Assembly: GCA_028023455.1 (NCBI GenBank)
Contig: JAQFVV010012508.1
Location: 3,219,877 to 3,283,876 of the forward strand
Direction: 5' to 3'
DNA: 64,000 bases
From: Epiperipatus broadwayi
Lineage: Eukaryota > Onychophora > Udeonychophora > Euonychophora > Peripatidae
Positions within the stretch are counted from its first letter, which is position 1. The number at the start of each line of letters is the position of its first letter. This document shows, piece after piece, positions 11,023 to 21,214 of the stretch. A program made the position numbers and the translations under genes. The notes beneath the pieces are model-generated. The model did no database searches, was not told the origin of the DNA, and saw only the letters and a list, made by a program, of their open reading frames with translations.

Positions 11023-11252
11023 AGATTACCATCTCTACACATATATGCCATAAGTGCTCAGATATATATTAAGATAGCCAATCCTCATACTTTAATGGAC
11101 AGGCTTCAATCCACTTCACACTCCAATTGTCCATCCAATTGAAAATCTGATGGAATGCTCAAAGGCCACCCTGAGGCTGAGATTATCCATTAAAGTATGA
11201 GGATTGGCTATCTGAGCACTTGGAGCATATATGTGTAGAGATGATAATCTGG

Positions 11253-11296
11253 ACTAACTGATGATTGCCGGTTTAGCATGAAATATGTATATTGGT
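11253..11296 (+). ncRNA. Type I hammerhead-like ribozyme (F2, right arm)
   Basis: Stem I ACUAA (11253-11257) pairs with UUGGU (11292-11296) with one G-U. The core CUGAUGA is exact (11258-11264). Stem II UGC/GCA has a U-U closing mismatch, then GAA. Stem III AUAU/GUAU forms four pairs including one G-U, and H17 is A (11291). Confidence 0.7.
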
Positions 11297-11403
11297 GATT
11301 ATTTATCTTTTCAACATATATGTGTTCAAGTGTATCAGTGTTATGAGATAGTGTGGATAATGGTGGGTCATGTGAATGTCTGTGCTCATATACCCTATAT
11401 ATT

Positions 11404-11420
11404 ATAAATGGTTATAATAA
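11404..11420 (+). repeat. Right target-site duplication of F2 element
   Basis: Exact copy of the 17 bases at 10811-10827. Confidence 0.9.
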
Positions 11421-11729
11421 ACAAGTCTTTTTTCCTTAAAATCTGTCCAATTACTAAAAATTTAAACCCCTTAACTTTTGTTAGGTGGTTCTTTTTCTCT
11501 TTTAATTAGTTTTCTGATATAAGCTACTTTCCCCCTCCTGTCCTTTCTTTGCTTATAAATTTTCCTCTTGTCCCTTTCACGTTCTGTTTTCTTTTCTGAT
11601 TCATATATCTGAAAACTCTTTTGCCCAACAAAACTTCCCATTTCTTTAAACTGTGCTCATATCAATACTAGTAACTGACCAAAATTCATTTATAAATATC
11701 TTGTATTTTTACTTTAAAATCATATTCCT

Positions 11730-11831
11730 ATCAAGAATTGGTGCTCGAGAGATCAGTGACGGATGCTTTACAAACAGTTGTCCCGGGTTAATGGGTTCTC
11801 TTCCCAGCTGATGCTATGACATATGAGGAAA
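11730..11831 (+). mobile_element. tRNA-derived SINE, 102 bp, 14-bp target duplication
   Basis: Flanked by AAAATCATATTCCT at 11716-11729 and 11832-11845. The element resembles a class II tRNA: an A-box-like stretch near TGGTGCTCGAGAGATCAG, a B-box-like GGTTCTCTTCC, and the family ending GATGCTATGACATA. It is the same length as the copy at 43776-43877 and ends in a short A run. It is more diverged in the A box than that copy. Confidence 0.78.
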
Positions 11832-11849
11832 AAAATCATATTCCTGTTC

Positions 11850-13180
11850 AAAACAACAGTTACTTTAACCAATTTATTTTTAATTTCTTGAGTAACTCTT
11901 TTACACTATTTTCTATCTTTAACTTATAGCTTCTTTCTATTTCTTGATCTGCAATTTCTAATTTTTTTACCACACTATTTTTTTGTATCTTTTCTCTATT
12001 CATTGAGATATTATTGACGTCATATGATATATCTTAATAATTCGATTTTCAAAACGTGCTTAAAAAATATTTTTTATTCTTTAAAAAAATTTTCTAACCA
12101 TAAAGATTTGTTTTTAAGAATTAAGAATAAAATTTTCAAATGAGACTTACTTATGTTTTTGTTTATACTAAATTACCTGCCGTAATAATAAAATAAAGTA
12201 CATGTATTTGCCAGAAATAACTACAAATAAAGGATACTCTGTGTTTGAATTTAATAATATCAAATTTCATAACATTGCGCAACATTTTTGTTTACACATT
12301 CGTATTAAAAAGAATTTCAGAGTGGAAAATGAGTTTCATAGCAATAGGTTTATACTGAAATGTTTGTAAATTATAATTATAGATAACAGACAACTCCAAT
12401 TCAATATATTTGAATTTGTATTGTAAATTCTTTATCTGTGCTACATGGGTTGCATTTTGCTAATTTTGACCCAAATTCATTATTGCGACTAGAAAAAGTA
12501 GAGCAAACACATATAATAAAATTCAGAGTGCTAGCGTTTTCAATATCTTTAAAAAAAATAAAAAAATAAAAATCTTGGTAAGAATTTGAGTGATTGCCAG
12601 GAAATTTGGTTTATTATTCTGGGATAATGGGATAATTTTTACCCCCCAGGTTTTGGGCATCCGTATGAGAATCCCTAGTACTCATCTTTACTTGTTTTCA
12701 AAATCTCTCAATGTTTATTATATTTATTTTCCAAATACACCGCGATAGTTCTTTAAAGTTGCTGTATATCTGATGTTCCTTTTTGATGCACTCGTAATAT
12801 TTTTCCATAATTAATCTCGGAATAAATATATAACTCATTATTGGTCCAGTTCTTCAAAATCCACTTTTCTAAACCATTACAATTTTGACCAAGATACTGT
12901 AGCCAGTCTCCGTAATTAGAAAGACATATCTAATATTTGTGATATGGTTCACTATTTCCATCAGGTATCATTAATTGTCGAATGTCTACAAAAATTTAAA
13001 CTTTATTTAAAATTTAGAATATAACCTGTGTTGTCTATTTGTGTGGTATTACTAACAGTTGTTTGAATTTGGAAAAGTTTAATATTTTCTACACATTCAA
13101 CATTTAATGATAGATGATAAAAATAGTCCAACATATGATCACATCTAAAATATCCTCACCCCAAATCTTCAGACAAATCT
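11850..13180. other. AT-rich non-coding DNA
   Basis: No clear gene. Minus-strand codons around 12720-12850 include a QKGTSDIQQL-like stretch that could belong to the LINE remnant next door, but it is too weak to call. Confidence 0.4.
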
Positions 13181-13189
13181 AATATTTTT

Positions 13190-13490
13190 CATTAAAAATT
13201 CTGTTGACTTAATGGTACACGTTTTGTTTTGCTATATCTTTATAGGAACTTATATAATTCAACTATTAACCCTTCATTCCCATTTTTGATTAATTCATCA
13301 TAAATGTATTGTTGTGGTTCTTCAATCTCTTGTTTAATTTTATTGTTTTTTAAATTATTTTGTTGAGGTCTCCATTTTTTTCTCTTATTTATTAAACCTT
13401 TCAGAGTTTAATAAAAGCTTCTGTGTTTCAGCAGCTCTTCTAAATACTCAGCCTATCTTTCCAAGATGCTTTTTGTCCAGTGACACTTTT
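13190..13490 (-). pseudogene. Non-LTR reverse transcriptase remnant
   Basis: On the minus strand a broken frame reads IKQEIEEPQQYIYDELIKNG, then EGLIVELYKFL, a stop, then RYSKTKRVP. This matches the segment before RT motif A in many LINEs (the D-I-ELIK-GGE block followed by T-K-VP). Upstream, an ASWKDRLS-like piece resembles the endonuclease-RT linker. Stops and gaps show it is long dead. Clade undetermined. Confidence 0.42.
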
Positions 13491-14410
13491 CTCCGTGTCT
13501 CAACCAAATAAAGTTTAAAATCTTTCATTATATTTTTAGTTTCCATAATAATCATGCTTTTTTTTTTACTTCTTCTCTCACCCAACTACTTCAACTATTT
13601 CTGTTCTATTTTTTTCTTTTATATTGTATATACTTTATTTATTTAATATATTTTATAGAAATTATTTTGGGCTATATATAGTTTCGCTTCGTGTTAGCAT
13701 TATCTCTCCATTTTCATTATTCAAAAATCTACAATTCTGTCTATACCTTTTCGTTTTAACATTTTTTAAAGCTATTCAATGTTTTTCTACTATTTTAAGC
13801 TGAATAATATTTTTTTTTTATAATTTAAAGAATTCTGAAAGAAGAGGCGATGAGACCAATTGCTACCACATGGCTGCCTAGAAGAAATAACTATAACCTT
13901 AAAAGTATATCTTTAAAAAATTGTCACAGATAACTTAAGAATATATAAAAATATATTATAAACAGATTCCCATATCATTAGCTACATTGATATTATATAT
14001 ACTTATTACAAATATAAAAGAAAAAAACATTTTTCGGTTTTAATGAAAATGCCTGCAATAACGGGCTTTGTAATTAAGTATTCCTTCTCATGTCTGCTGG
14101 CTATTCATTAAGAAAACGTGTAATTCAACGAAGTAATTTATTAACATGTTAATGTTATAAAATGACTTTTTTATTACTTTGAATATATTAAAATTTTACG
14201 TCTGCGACTTTGTTAATTCTGAGATAAGTAAATTCTTGATTGCATAATGACTTGAAAACTGTAAATAATAAATATAATTTTTATTAATCCTTTAACGACT
14301 ACTAGTTTATATAAATATATTTCTTTACTAGGATTTGTATGTATGAGTTGGTAATTCAACTCTTAAAAATCATACGTAATAATTTTTATTGAAACAAAGC
14401 ACTTAAAAAG

Positions 14411-14582
14411 CTCCCACGCTCCCTCCATCCCACTCCACCCCACCCCTCCCTCGATCCCACCCACTCCCACCCCATTCCCACCCAACCCTCCCTCCACCTC
14501 ATCCTATCTCCACCCCATCTTACCCCCACGCCTCCCTTCACCCTACCCCCATTCCCCCAACCAACCCACCCCCTATTTCCCC
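14411..14582 (+). repeat. C-rich pyrimidine tract
   Basis: About 170 bases almost without G on this strand, made of irregular CCCACC, CCCTCC and CCATCC words, in otherwise strongly AT-rich DNA. It is not a clean tandem repeat. It is a candidate i-motif region with G-quadruplex potential on the opposite strand. Confidence 0.85.
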
Positions 14583-14589
14583 AATATAA

Positions 14590-15340
14590 ATTCCTATTTA
14601 AAAAAATAATTTAATGGTAACTTGCTCAGAAGATCATGTATTGATTGAGCATTTTAAGTGACATATGGAACTTTAATCCTCAATCTTTAGCTTTTATTTT
14701 ATCGAACTGTGAATAATTCCTATTGAAGTATTTAAAAAAATATTTGAATTCAATTCCGCAAAAAAAAATTCGATAAATTGAAAAGTTGTACATTAAAAAA
14801 AATATGAATTATAATTATTAACTGATCAATTTATTTAATACAATTCGTTCTCTATCTTAAATCATTACAAATTAATGAAAATTTTTAATTTGTATTCATT
14901 CTAATTTGATTTACGCGAAAAATCTTTTACAAAAAATATATTTTAATAATTTAAAAAAACATTCTTTTTATCGCCCATCTGGAGTGCAGTATTTAAAAAA
15001 TATAAAATCTATGATAGACATAATCATTTTTTTAATGAGACTTGATTATCTATATTCAAAAAATGTAATTCCTAAAACTAGTATATAACGATATATTTTT
15101 AATTCATTTTCTTAAATAAGATGGTACAGTATTTTAAAAAATCCATACCATTACTTTTGATTCAAATTTTAATTTGTTTCTTAATTACTTCTATTTTATT
15201 ATTATTGGTTAATAGTTTTCCTGAGTTAATTTGTTTTAGTCTTTAGTGTATATACAGTATTTAATATTCATTAAAATCATTATAGCGTCTTCAAATATTC
15301 ATTAAAATCAGTCAACACTTAGAAAATCCCAATATCAATA
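14590..15340. other. AT-rich non-coding DNA
   Basis: Nothing supported. The 60-codon frame at 14906-15088 has no motif. Confidence 0.5.
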
Positions 15341-15341
15341 A

Positions 15342-15664
15342 CTATTAACAATCTCAAACTGTTGCCAAGGCAACCTCCTTTTAACAATAAAGGTGGAATC
15401 CCATCTTCGTTTATGGTCCAATATATTTATATAGATACTAAAGAATGCAATTTGATCACAGAAATTGAAATCATTGATATAAGAAGTTTAAATAAACCTC
15501 CCTAAACAGGTAAATATAACCTGTTCTAATAAAAAGCATCAACCCTTAAGCTATCAACAATCTCAACGTGTAGTGAAGACAACCTCCTTTAACAATAAAG
15601 ATGATATCACATTCAACTATGGCCTGGTATGTTTATATAGATACCAAAGATTGTAACCTGATCA
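15342..15664 (+). repeat. Direct repeat, two diverged copies about 209 bp apart
   Basis: Copy 1 (about 15342-15460) and copy 2 (about 15551-15664) share AACAATCTCAA, CAACCTCCTTT, AACAATAAAG and TTTATATAGATAC in the same order and spacing. They may be a tandem duplication or part of an unknown dispersed repeat. Confidence 0.7.
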
Positions 15665-15669
15665 TCTAC

Positions 15670-17000
15670 ATTCTACATTTATAAACCTATTAAAGCCTTG
15701 AGTAATAGGCTTTATTGTATTACTTAATAATCTATTCTGAATGCAGACTAATAAACAGTCAATTATAACATTCAAACCGCAATTACAATTTTCAAATTCC
15801 ACCCAATGTATTACTTAAATAATAAGTGTAATAATGCTCAAGCCTAAATGGGTTTATAAGTATTTGTGTGTGTGTTGCAATCACATTTTATTACATTTTT
15901 TAAACATGATTCTATCAGGTTCTTTTACTTAGATATATGATCCACTTTACATACTACAAAATGAATTCAACAATAGAATGATTTATATTTATGATTTTTA
16001 ATCTACTAAAATTAATCCAAAATATACTTCCTGAATTCTCTTTATCACTAAAAATAAACGTAAAATCAAACACTGTATATAAAATATCTATATACTAAAA
16101 TATTTTCACATATATCTAGAATTATCTCAAGTTATGGTTAAAGAGTGTACAGATCATTGTAATTTTAAGGATGCAAAATTTGTAGAATAATTTGGTATTT
16201 GATTTTTTTGTTTCCAGTATTTGGAATTGTATATCTTCATTTAATGTCTGTCTTCAGTTTGATTTTGTTTTCTATTATCATAATAAAATTTGGCTAATAA
16301 TTACACAATCTTCTACTGTAAATGACTCTTCATTTAAAAAAATCAGCTTAGAATACGATGACAAAATTATCGTAATAGATTTCTAACTGTAAGATCTTTC
16401 CATTGACTCGTTGTAAATCGAAAGATTTTGTGAGTACTAATGTGCAATAGGAATTGTGGACTTAATCAGTGAAGTATTGAATAGCTGCACGCTCTCAGAT
16501 CTAACCGCTTCAGCTTCACCTATTTGTATAGAAAGGAGGTAGAAATAAAGAAGGGTTTCCCTCTTTTCTTCCAATGCGTAAGCTTATGGTTAAGACCTGT
16601 AGAGGTCCCTACCTTGCATTTTCAACCACACATGCTTTAGGTTTATTGCCTTAGTAAATAACAAAATTTGTAAATGGTGATTTGTATATAAAATATCTTC
16701 CTTGTTATGATCTCTGCATTCATTCATATGATGTTCTTAATACTGTTTAGAATGATCTCAGAAAAACTTCAGTCATTCAGAAGTTCAGTTTTTTTTTTTA
16801 GAGCCTCAGAAAGGAAGGTTGTGTAGCAGATGAATTATTTTATTTTTACTGATATGTTATACACTACTACACATGTTTTTAATATATTTATGTTGAGAAT
16901 TAAACAGTAAATGTATATATTTTGACAAGAGTGAGAGTAATTTTTATTTTGCTGTTTTTGTGAGCCAATTGTTTTTATTAGCATTTTAGTTTCAAGTTTA
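15670..17000. other. AT-rich non-coding DNA
   Basis: No gene or known element. A less AT-biased stretch near 16460-16640 has no recognisable content. Confidence 0.45.
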
Positions 17001-17001
17001 A

Positions 17002-17028
17002 CCCCCCCCCCCGAGGGGGGGGGGGGGG
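17002..17028. repeat. Homopolymer palindrome C11-GA-G14
   Basis: Eleven C, then GA, then fourteen G: an almost perfect G/C hairpin in AT-rich DNA. Exact run lengths may be sequencing-limited. Confidence 0.8.
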
Positions 17029-17040
17029 TAAAAAAGGAAT

Positions 17041-17100
17041 GGCAACCTCACTGTTTATAACTTACAAGCTTAAGAGAAGGGTCATGTGATCTAGAATTGA
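17041..17100 (+). mobile_element. F4 repeat terminal fragment
   Basis: Matches 26262-26325 block for block: GGCAACCTCACTGTTTATA, ACTTACAAGCTTAA, GGGTCATGTGATCTA. It includes the TCATGTGA octamer (17082-17089). Only this end of the element is present. Confidence 0.65.
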
Positions 17101-17606
17101 TATAAAACATTTATATCTTAAATCTTACTGATACTACTACTTGACTTTTTTCTTTATATAAATAGGTGTGTTTTTGTTTTTCTTTTTGATACATTGTGAA
17201 AAATATAAAAGTATCAAATAAGAAAAATTCTACCCTATTTTATAATTTTTCAATATATGTATACAAATATTTTTAATGTCAATAAAAGAAAAAATTTAAA
17301 CCCTTCTGTTAACATAAAGATAGACGCGACACGTGTTTTGCTATTTCAAGAAAATGAACAAATAAATTTACATACGCATTTGCATACATTATTATTTAGT
17401 AATGTTACAGCAATGGTTTAAAATTTATTTTGGCCATGAATATGAGGGAAAAACCTCGAAAGTACTAGGCCTAGATTAATTTAATTTAATTGTTTTTGGT
17501 TACTACTGACAGCTTCTTCTTCAGCGTGTTAAAGCGCTTATATATATACTATACCTAGTATAAATAAAATTAAAAATAATCAATTTAAAACAAAACTGAA
17601 ATAGAC

Positions 17607-18965
17607 AATTGGTTGTTTTATAATAGCATGTTGAAACCGCTGGAGGGCGTGGTTTGTTTGTAAACAAAGATAAATATAATTTTGCCGGGCCGGGTTTCTT
17701 TCTTTTTTTTTTTTTGGCTTTGGTTTTTTGTTTATCACATTTATAAAAGTAATACCAAATCAATTTTTTAATTACAACCAAAAAAAAAAAATGCCTAAAA
17801 AAAAAAAGAATTTACATGTAAAAGTACTTAATTTTTTTTTTATTCTTTTCATTATTTATATTTTCGGGGGCCGGAGTTTTTTTTTCAGTCTATGTATTTT
17901 TTTTTGTTGTTGTTTATCACATTTAAAAAGTACAGCGGCTATCAAATCAATTTTGGCAACCCCCCCCTCCCAAAAAAAAACCATCAATTAAAAATGAATT
18001 TTAAAAAGTAGTTACCACTTTTTTTTTTATTCTTTTCATTAAACCCTTATATTTTCGGTTCGGTATTTTATGACAAAAAAATCAGATTCTTCTTTTTTTT
18101 TGTTTGTTTTATTTTTATAAATTATAAATAAATCTATTTCCATTTAATGGTAACATTTACAAGCCAAAGTCAACCTTTGGGTGAGGGAGAAAAGGGAAGG
18201 AGGGTGTTTCCAATTGCTAACAGAACGGAATGCAAAAAACTCGAAGGTTGACAAAGTTTTGATGGTAATTCCCAAAAACATAAATATATACGGCAATTAA
18301 AACCAACTTTTTGGGCTCTTCAGGATAAACAGCATGCATGCAGCTTCAAGCTGTTTTGTTTGATAACCCGGTTCTAGCAGTCAGAGAAGAATTCTTTCTT
18401 TGACATTTGGAAAGTTTCCTAATTCAGCCATTTGATTCAGCTCACAATTTTTCTCGCATGAAACGTGACTTAGAGTGTGATTTGATAGGAATCATGCTTG
18501 CACCTACACTTGCCCAATTTTTTTCAGCAGGAAATGGGGGCTAGGGAAGCATGAAACTCTGCTCATAATTGTTAGTAGACCTTCCTAAAACTTGGGAGAT
18601 AGAGGGGGAGGTGGTCTTAATGAATATTAAAATAGTTTTGACAATCTGAATTCCAGCCACCCTCAGACAATACTGTAGACAAAAGTGAAATGTGATCACA
18701 TATCCAAAAATGCTTAGCCCAAATCTGAGCTGTAAGCTGACACGATAGCTTCTGTGGCAGATTAAATGTCATGTTTCTGTGCATTAGCATAGAAATAAGC
18801 ACAGCAGCCACCCCCCCATATCAACGGACTATTTCTAGGCTTACGCATTAGAAATAAATGTTTGATAGCAGCGGAGGCCACCTAAATGGCATATTTCTGT
18901 GTGCTATCATAGAAATAATGCCCTCCGGCAGTTTCAACATGCTGTTATAAAACAACCAGACAATT
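17607..18965. mobile_element. Candidate inverted-repeat element, about 1.36 kb
   Basis: Roughly 45-bp inverted repeats lie at 17607-17648 and 18920-18965. They share GCCCTCC, GTTTCAACATGCT and TTATAAAACAACCA, with a few mismatches. The interior has homopolymer-rich tandem repeats (17690-18130) and a repeated ATATTTCTGTG...CATAGAAATAA motif (around 18760-18920). No transposase is present. It may be a non-autonomous DNA transposon or a fold-back element. Confidence 0.5.
17690..18130 (+). repeat. Imperfect tandem repeat, about 190-bp unit
   Basis: Blocks ATATTTTCGG, a long T run, TTTATCACATTTA, AAAAGTA, AAATCAATTTT, an A run and TTTATTCTTTTCATTA recur in the same order about two and a half times. 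The open frames at 17521-17781 and 17728-17991 are homopolymer artefacts. Confidence 0.65.
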
Positions 18966-18966
18966 C

Positions 18967-19114
18967 ACTATAGATAAAAATATTATTTAATATATTAATC
19001 CAGCTTTCATTGCTTAATGGAATCTTTTCAAGATGTTTCTTTTTACATCTTGAAAAGGTTCCATTATGGAATGAAAGCCGGATTGATGTATTAAATAATA
19101 TTTTTATTTACAGT
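18967..19114. repeat. 148-bp near-perfect hairpin
   Basis: Arms run from ACTATAGATAAAAATATT through CTTTTCAAGATGT, an 8-base T-rich loop, then ACATCTTGAAAAGG through AATATTTTTATTTACAGT. Few mismatches break the pairing. It could be a small MITE or a source of double-stranded RNA. It abuts the inverted-repeat element ending at 18965. Confidence 0.85.
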
Positions 19115-19129
19115 AAGACGTTTATTTCA

Positions 19130-19886
19130 ATTGAGTTTTAAACAGATTATTTTTAAATATAAAAGGCAACATTATGGATACATTTTAACATTGAAATTTG
19201 ATCATTTAAAGTAATATAAATTACTACAAAAGCAAAACCTTTTGAAACATTTCTCTGGTCTTCACAATGTTCTTACTTATGGCTTAAGATTTAGAATTTC
19301 TGTGTAATGAAGATATAAGTATTTAAATCTTTTCATACATATAGATAAAACAATGTCACTGAAGATTTTAAATTTTATAAAATGAAGAAGAAATCTTCAG
19401 ATTCTACTTATATTCCAATATATGGATTGCTTTAAGAATTGTTCTTATAGCATTAATTTCCATACTTAGTGGAGAATCATCAATGTCCCCAAAACAAATT
19501 ATTTTAATTAATTACTGACATTACTGAACATTACATATTATAAATTAAAGATTTTTCAGAAGTAATAAAGCAATTCACATTTGTAATTGATCATCTTTAT
19601 TATAATTATCGTAATATATATGGAATAGATTTAATCTGTGCCATTATTATAAATATTGTAAAAAAACGATAACAAGAAATAAAGAATAAAATTAATTTTA
19701 AAAAAAAGCAAGTGTACTTCCAATGTGTTAGCACTGTAATCCTAGTTAACAAAAACTACTGCTTACCATTAAAAAAGACCCAAAAATATTTGTTTACTTA
19801 TTTGACCACTATTGGATCTCTAATTCATCACATTTATTTTGCAAAATAAATGAAGACTCTTTATTCTTTCTCTTTCTGTCATTTTT
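19130..19886. other. AT-rich non-coding DNA
   Basis: No gene or element identified. Confidence 0.5.
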
Positions 19887-19902
19887 TATGACTATAAAAG
19901 AC
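19887..19902 (+). repeat. Left target-site duplication of F4 element
   Basis: TATGACTATAAAAGAC, repeated exactly at 20384-20399. Confidence 0.9.
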
Positions 19903-20014
19903 TAATTGCAAGAAAATCAAGTCATATATCATGTGACTTAATTTAATAAGGTTATATTATGTTATATAATGAGCATGCCAATAGCTCTTAACAAGCTTTT
20001 CAGAATATCTCTAT

Positions 20015-20053
20015 CCTCAAACTGGTTTCTAGCTCTGGCTTTCATCAGTGAGG
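20015..20053 (-). ncRNA. Type I hammerhead-like ribozyme (F4, left arm)
   Basis: Minus strand: stem I CCUCA pairs perfectly with UGAGG over five pairs. The core CUGAUGA is exact, stem II AGC/GCU surrounds CAGA with an A-A mismatch at the closing position, GAA is intact, stem III is short (A-U, C-G), and H17 is U. All universally conserved core residues are present. The closing pair of stem II is the only core-proximal departure. Confidence 0.72.
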
Positions 20054-20296
20054 TGCTATGATATTCAAGCATTAGATTTAAAATACCAGGTCAAACCCAG
20101 CAATTTATCTAATGCTTAACTATTAAGTAGAAATTCTGAATATTTCAGACACCCATATGGCTATTTATGCTAGATAGCTGGGTTTGAAGACATGTGGATG
20201 TCTGAAAATTTCAGATTTTCTACTTAATGATTAAACATTAGATAAAGTTCTGGGCTTGACCTGGTACTTTTAATCTAATGCTTGAATATCATAGCA

Positions 20297-20335
20297 CTTC
20301 ACTGATAAAAGCTAGAGCTAGAAACCAGTCTGAGG
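20297..20335 (+). ncRNA. Mutated hammerhead-like motif (F4, right arm)
   Basis: Same architecture as the left-arm copy, but the core reads CUGAUAA, so the catalytic G8 is A. Stem I CUUCA/UGAGG keeps pairing with one G-U. H17 is C. Expected to be inactive. Confidence 0.62.
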
Positions 20336-20383
20336 ATAGGAATATTCTGATAAGCTTGTTAAGAGCTATTGACACACTAATTA

Positions 20384-20399
20384 TATGACTATAAAAGAC
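20384..20399 (+). repeat. Right target-site duplication of F4 element
   Basis: Exact copy of 19887-19902. Confidence 0.9.
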
Positions 20400-20738
20400 A
20401 GACATATTAGTTAAATTAGATTTTATACATAAATCAATATTACATCCTTCTTGGCTTTAAATTCACTTTAATTTACTCATAGGGTATATATCAGTAATTC
20501 AATTGGCTACACTGCATCACATGTACATTAGGCTGATCCAATTTATCTACTTTATCTTTTGTAGATCAACCTATTAAAATTTATAGATGTTCTAAAGATA
20601 ATAAGAAAGTTCTTATAGATTTATAACTATCCATGGATATTATATCTAGAATTTTGTTTGTGGATTAGTGTTAAGATTATTCATTCCATGAAGTATTGTT
20701 TTTTATGCTGTATATTTTAATCAGCATATCATATAGAA

Positions 20739-21206
20739 CAAGGATTTCCAACAAGTCGATTGTGATCCACCGGTCGATCGCAAAGCCATTTTTTGTGGAT
20801 TGCGAGGCCAATCTTGGAAGAGCTGTTGGGTAATAAGTGAAACAAATTAAGTCAAAATTTTCAAGTTTTTTTGTTATTTTTGTTTTATTCTAATTTTTTT
20901 TTCAATTCTAGCTAGGTGAAGTCTACTAAGCCGTATCATTATTGAAAATAATATTTTTAATTTTGATTTAATGTAGCCAATTTGAATTAATAAATATTGT
21001 TAATAATTACTCATGTTGCTTTAATTCCCTGGATGTGAGCGTTTTTGCCTATTAAATAATTGTTATTTTTTACTAGGTAGATATATAAAAATAGTATGTA
21101 TTTCACACCTTCCTCCAGTTAGACTAAGCCTATGACAACAAGTCGACCGCAACACATTTTTAAAATAAAAAGTAGATCTTATGAACACAAAAGTTGGCCA
21201 CCCCTG
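20739..21206 (+). mobile_element. Non-autonomous hAT-type DNA transposon, 8-bp TSD
   Basis: The right end reads AAAGTTGGCCACCCCTG and the left end is the diverged inverse, CAAGGATTTCCAAC. Both fit the CAGGGGTGGCCAAC termini known for many hAT elements. The element is flanked by a perfect 8-bp duplication, ATATAGAA (20731-20738 and 21207-21214), the hAT-typical length. Near the left end a GTCGAT...CCACCGGTCGATCGC block and near the right end GTAGATCTTATG are also common in this hAT group. At 468 bp with no transposase frame, it was mobilised in trans. Confidence 0.88.
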
Positions 21207-21214
21207 ATATAGAA

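Larger units (their letters stand above)
10828..11403. mobile_element. F2 fold-back element, complete, two opposed ribozymes
   Basis: A 576-bp element flanked by a perfect 17-bp direct repeat. It is an inverted duplication: the left arm (from the ATATGAGCACAGAC block through GATAGCCAATCCTCATACTTTA) returns inverted in the right arm. Each arm carries a hammerhead motif (10976-11022 minus, 11253-11296 plus) and a TCATGTGA octamer (10898-10905 inverted, 11368-11375). The 65-codon frame at 10856-11053 is only translated repeat. A long duplication is unusual for cut-and-paste MITEs and fits target-primed reverse transcription. This is the reference copy of F2. Confidence 0.88.
19903..20383. mobile_element. 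F4 fold-back element, complete, two opposed ribozymes
   Basis: A 481-bp element bracketed by a perfect 16-bp duplication. It is an inverted duplication: AGCTCTTAACAAGCTTTTC, GAATATC and the ribozyme block of the left arm return inverted in the right arm. Hammerhead motifs lie at 20015-20053 (minus) and 20297-20335 (plus). TCATGTGA is near the left end (19929-19936). The centre carries an inverted TCTGAAATTTTCAGA-like segment. No protein is encoded, so movement must rely on another element's enzyme. Confidence 0.87.

Noticed and set aside
10856-11053. 65-codon frame (and similar ones at 4263-4610 and 23151-23351)
   Set aside because: These frames recur because they lie in copies of the F2 repeat. 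They end in non-coding structure and show no protein motif.
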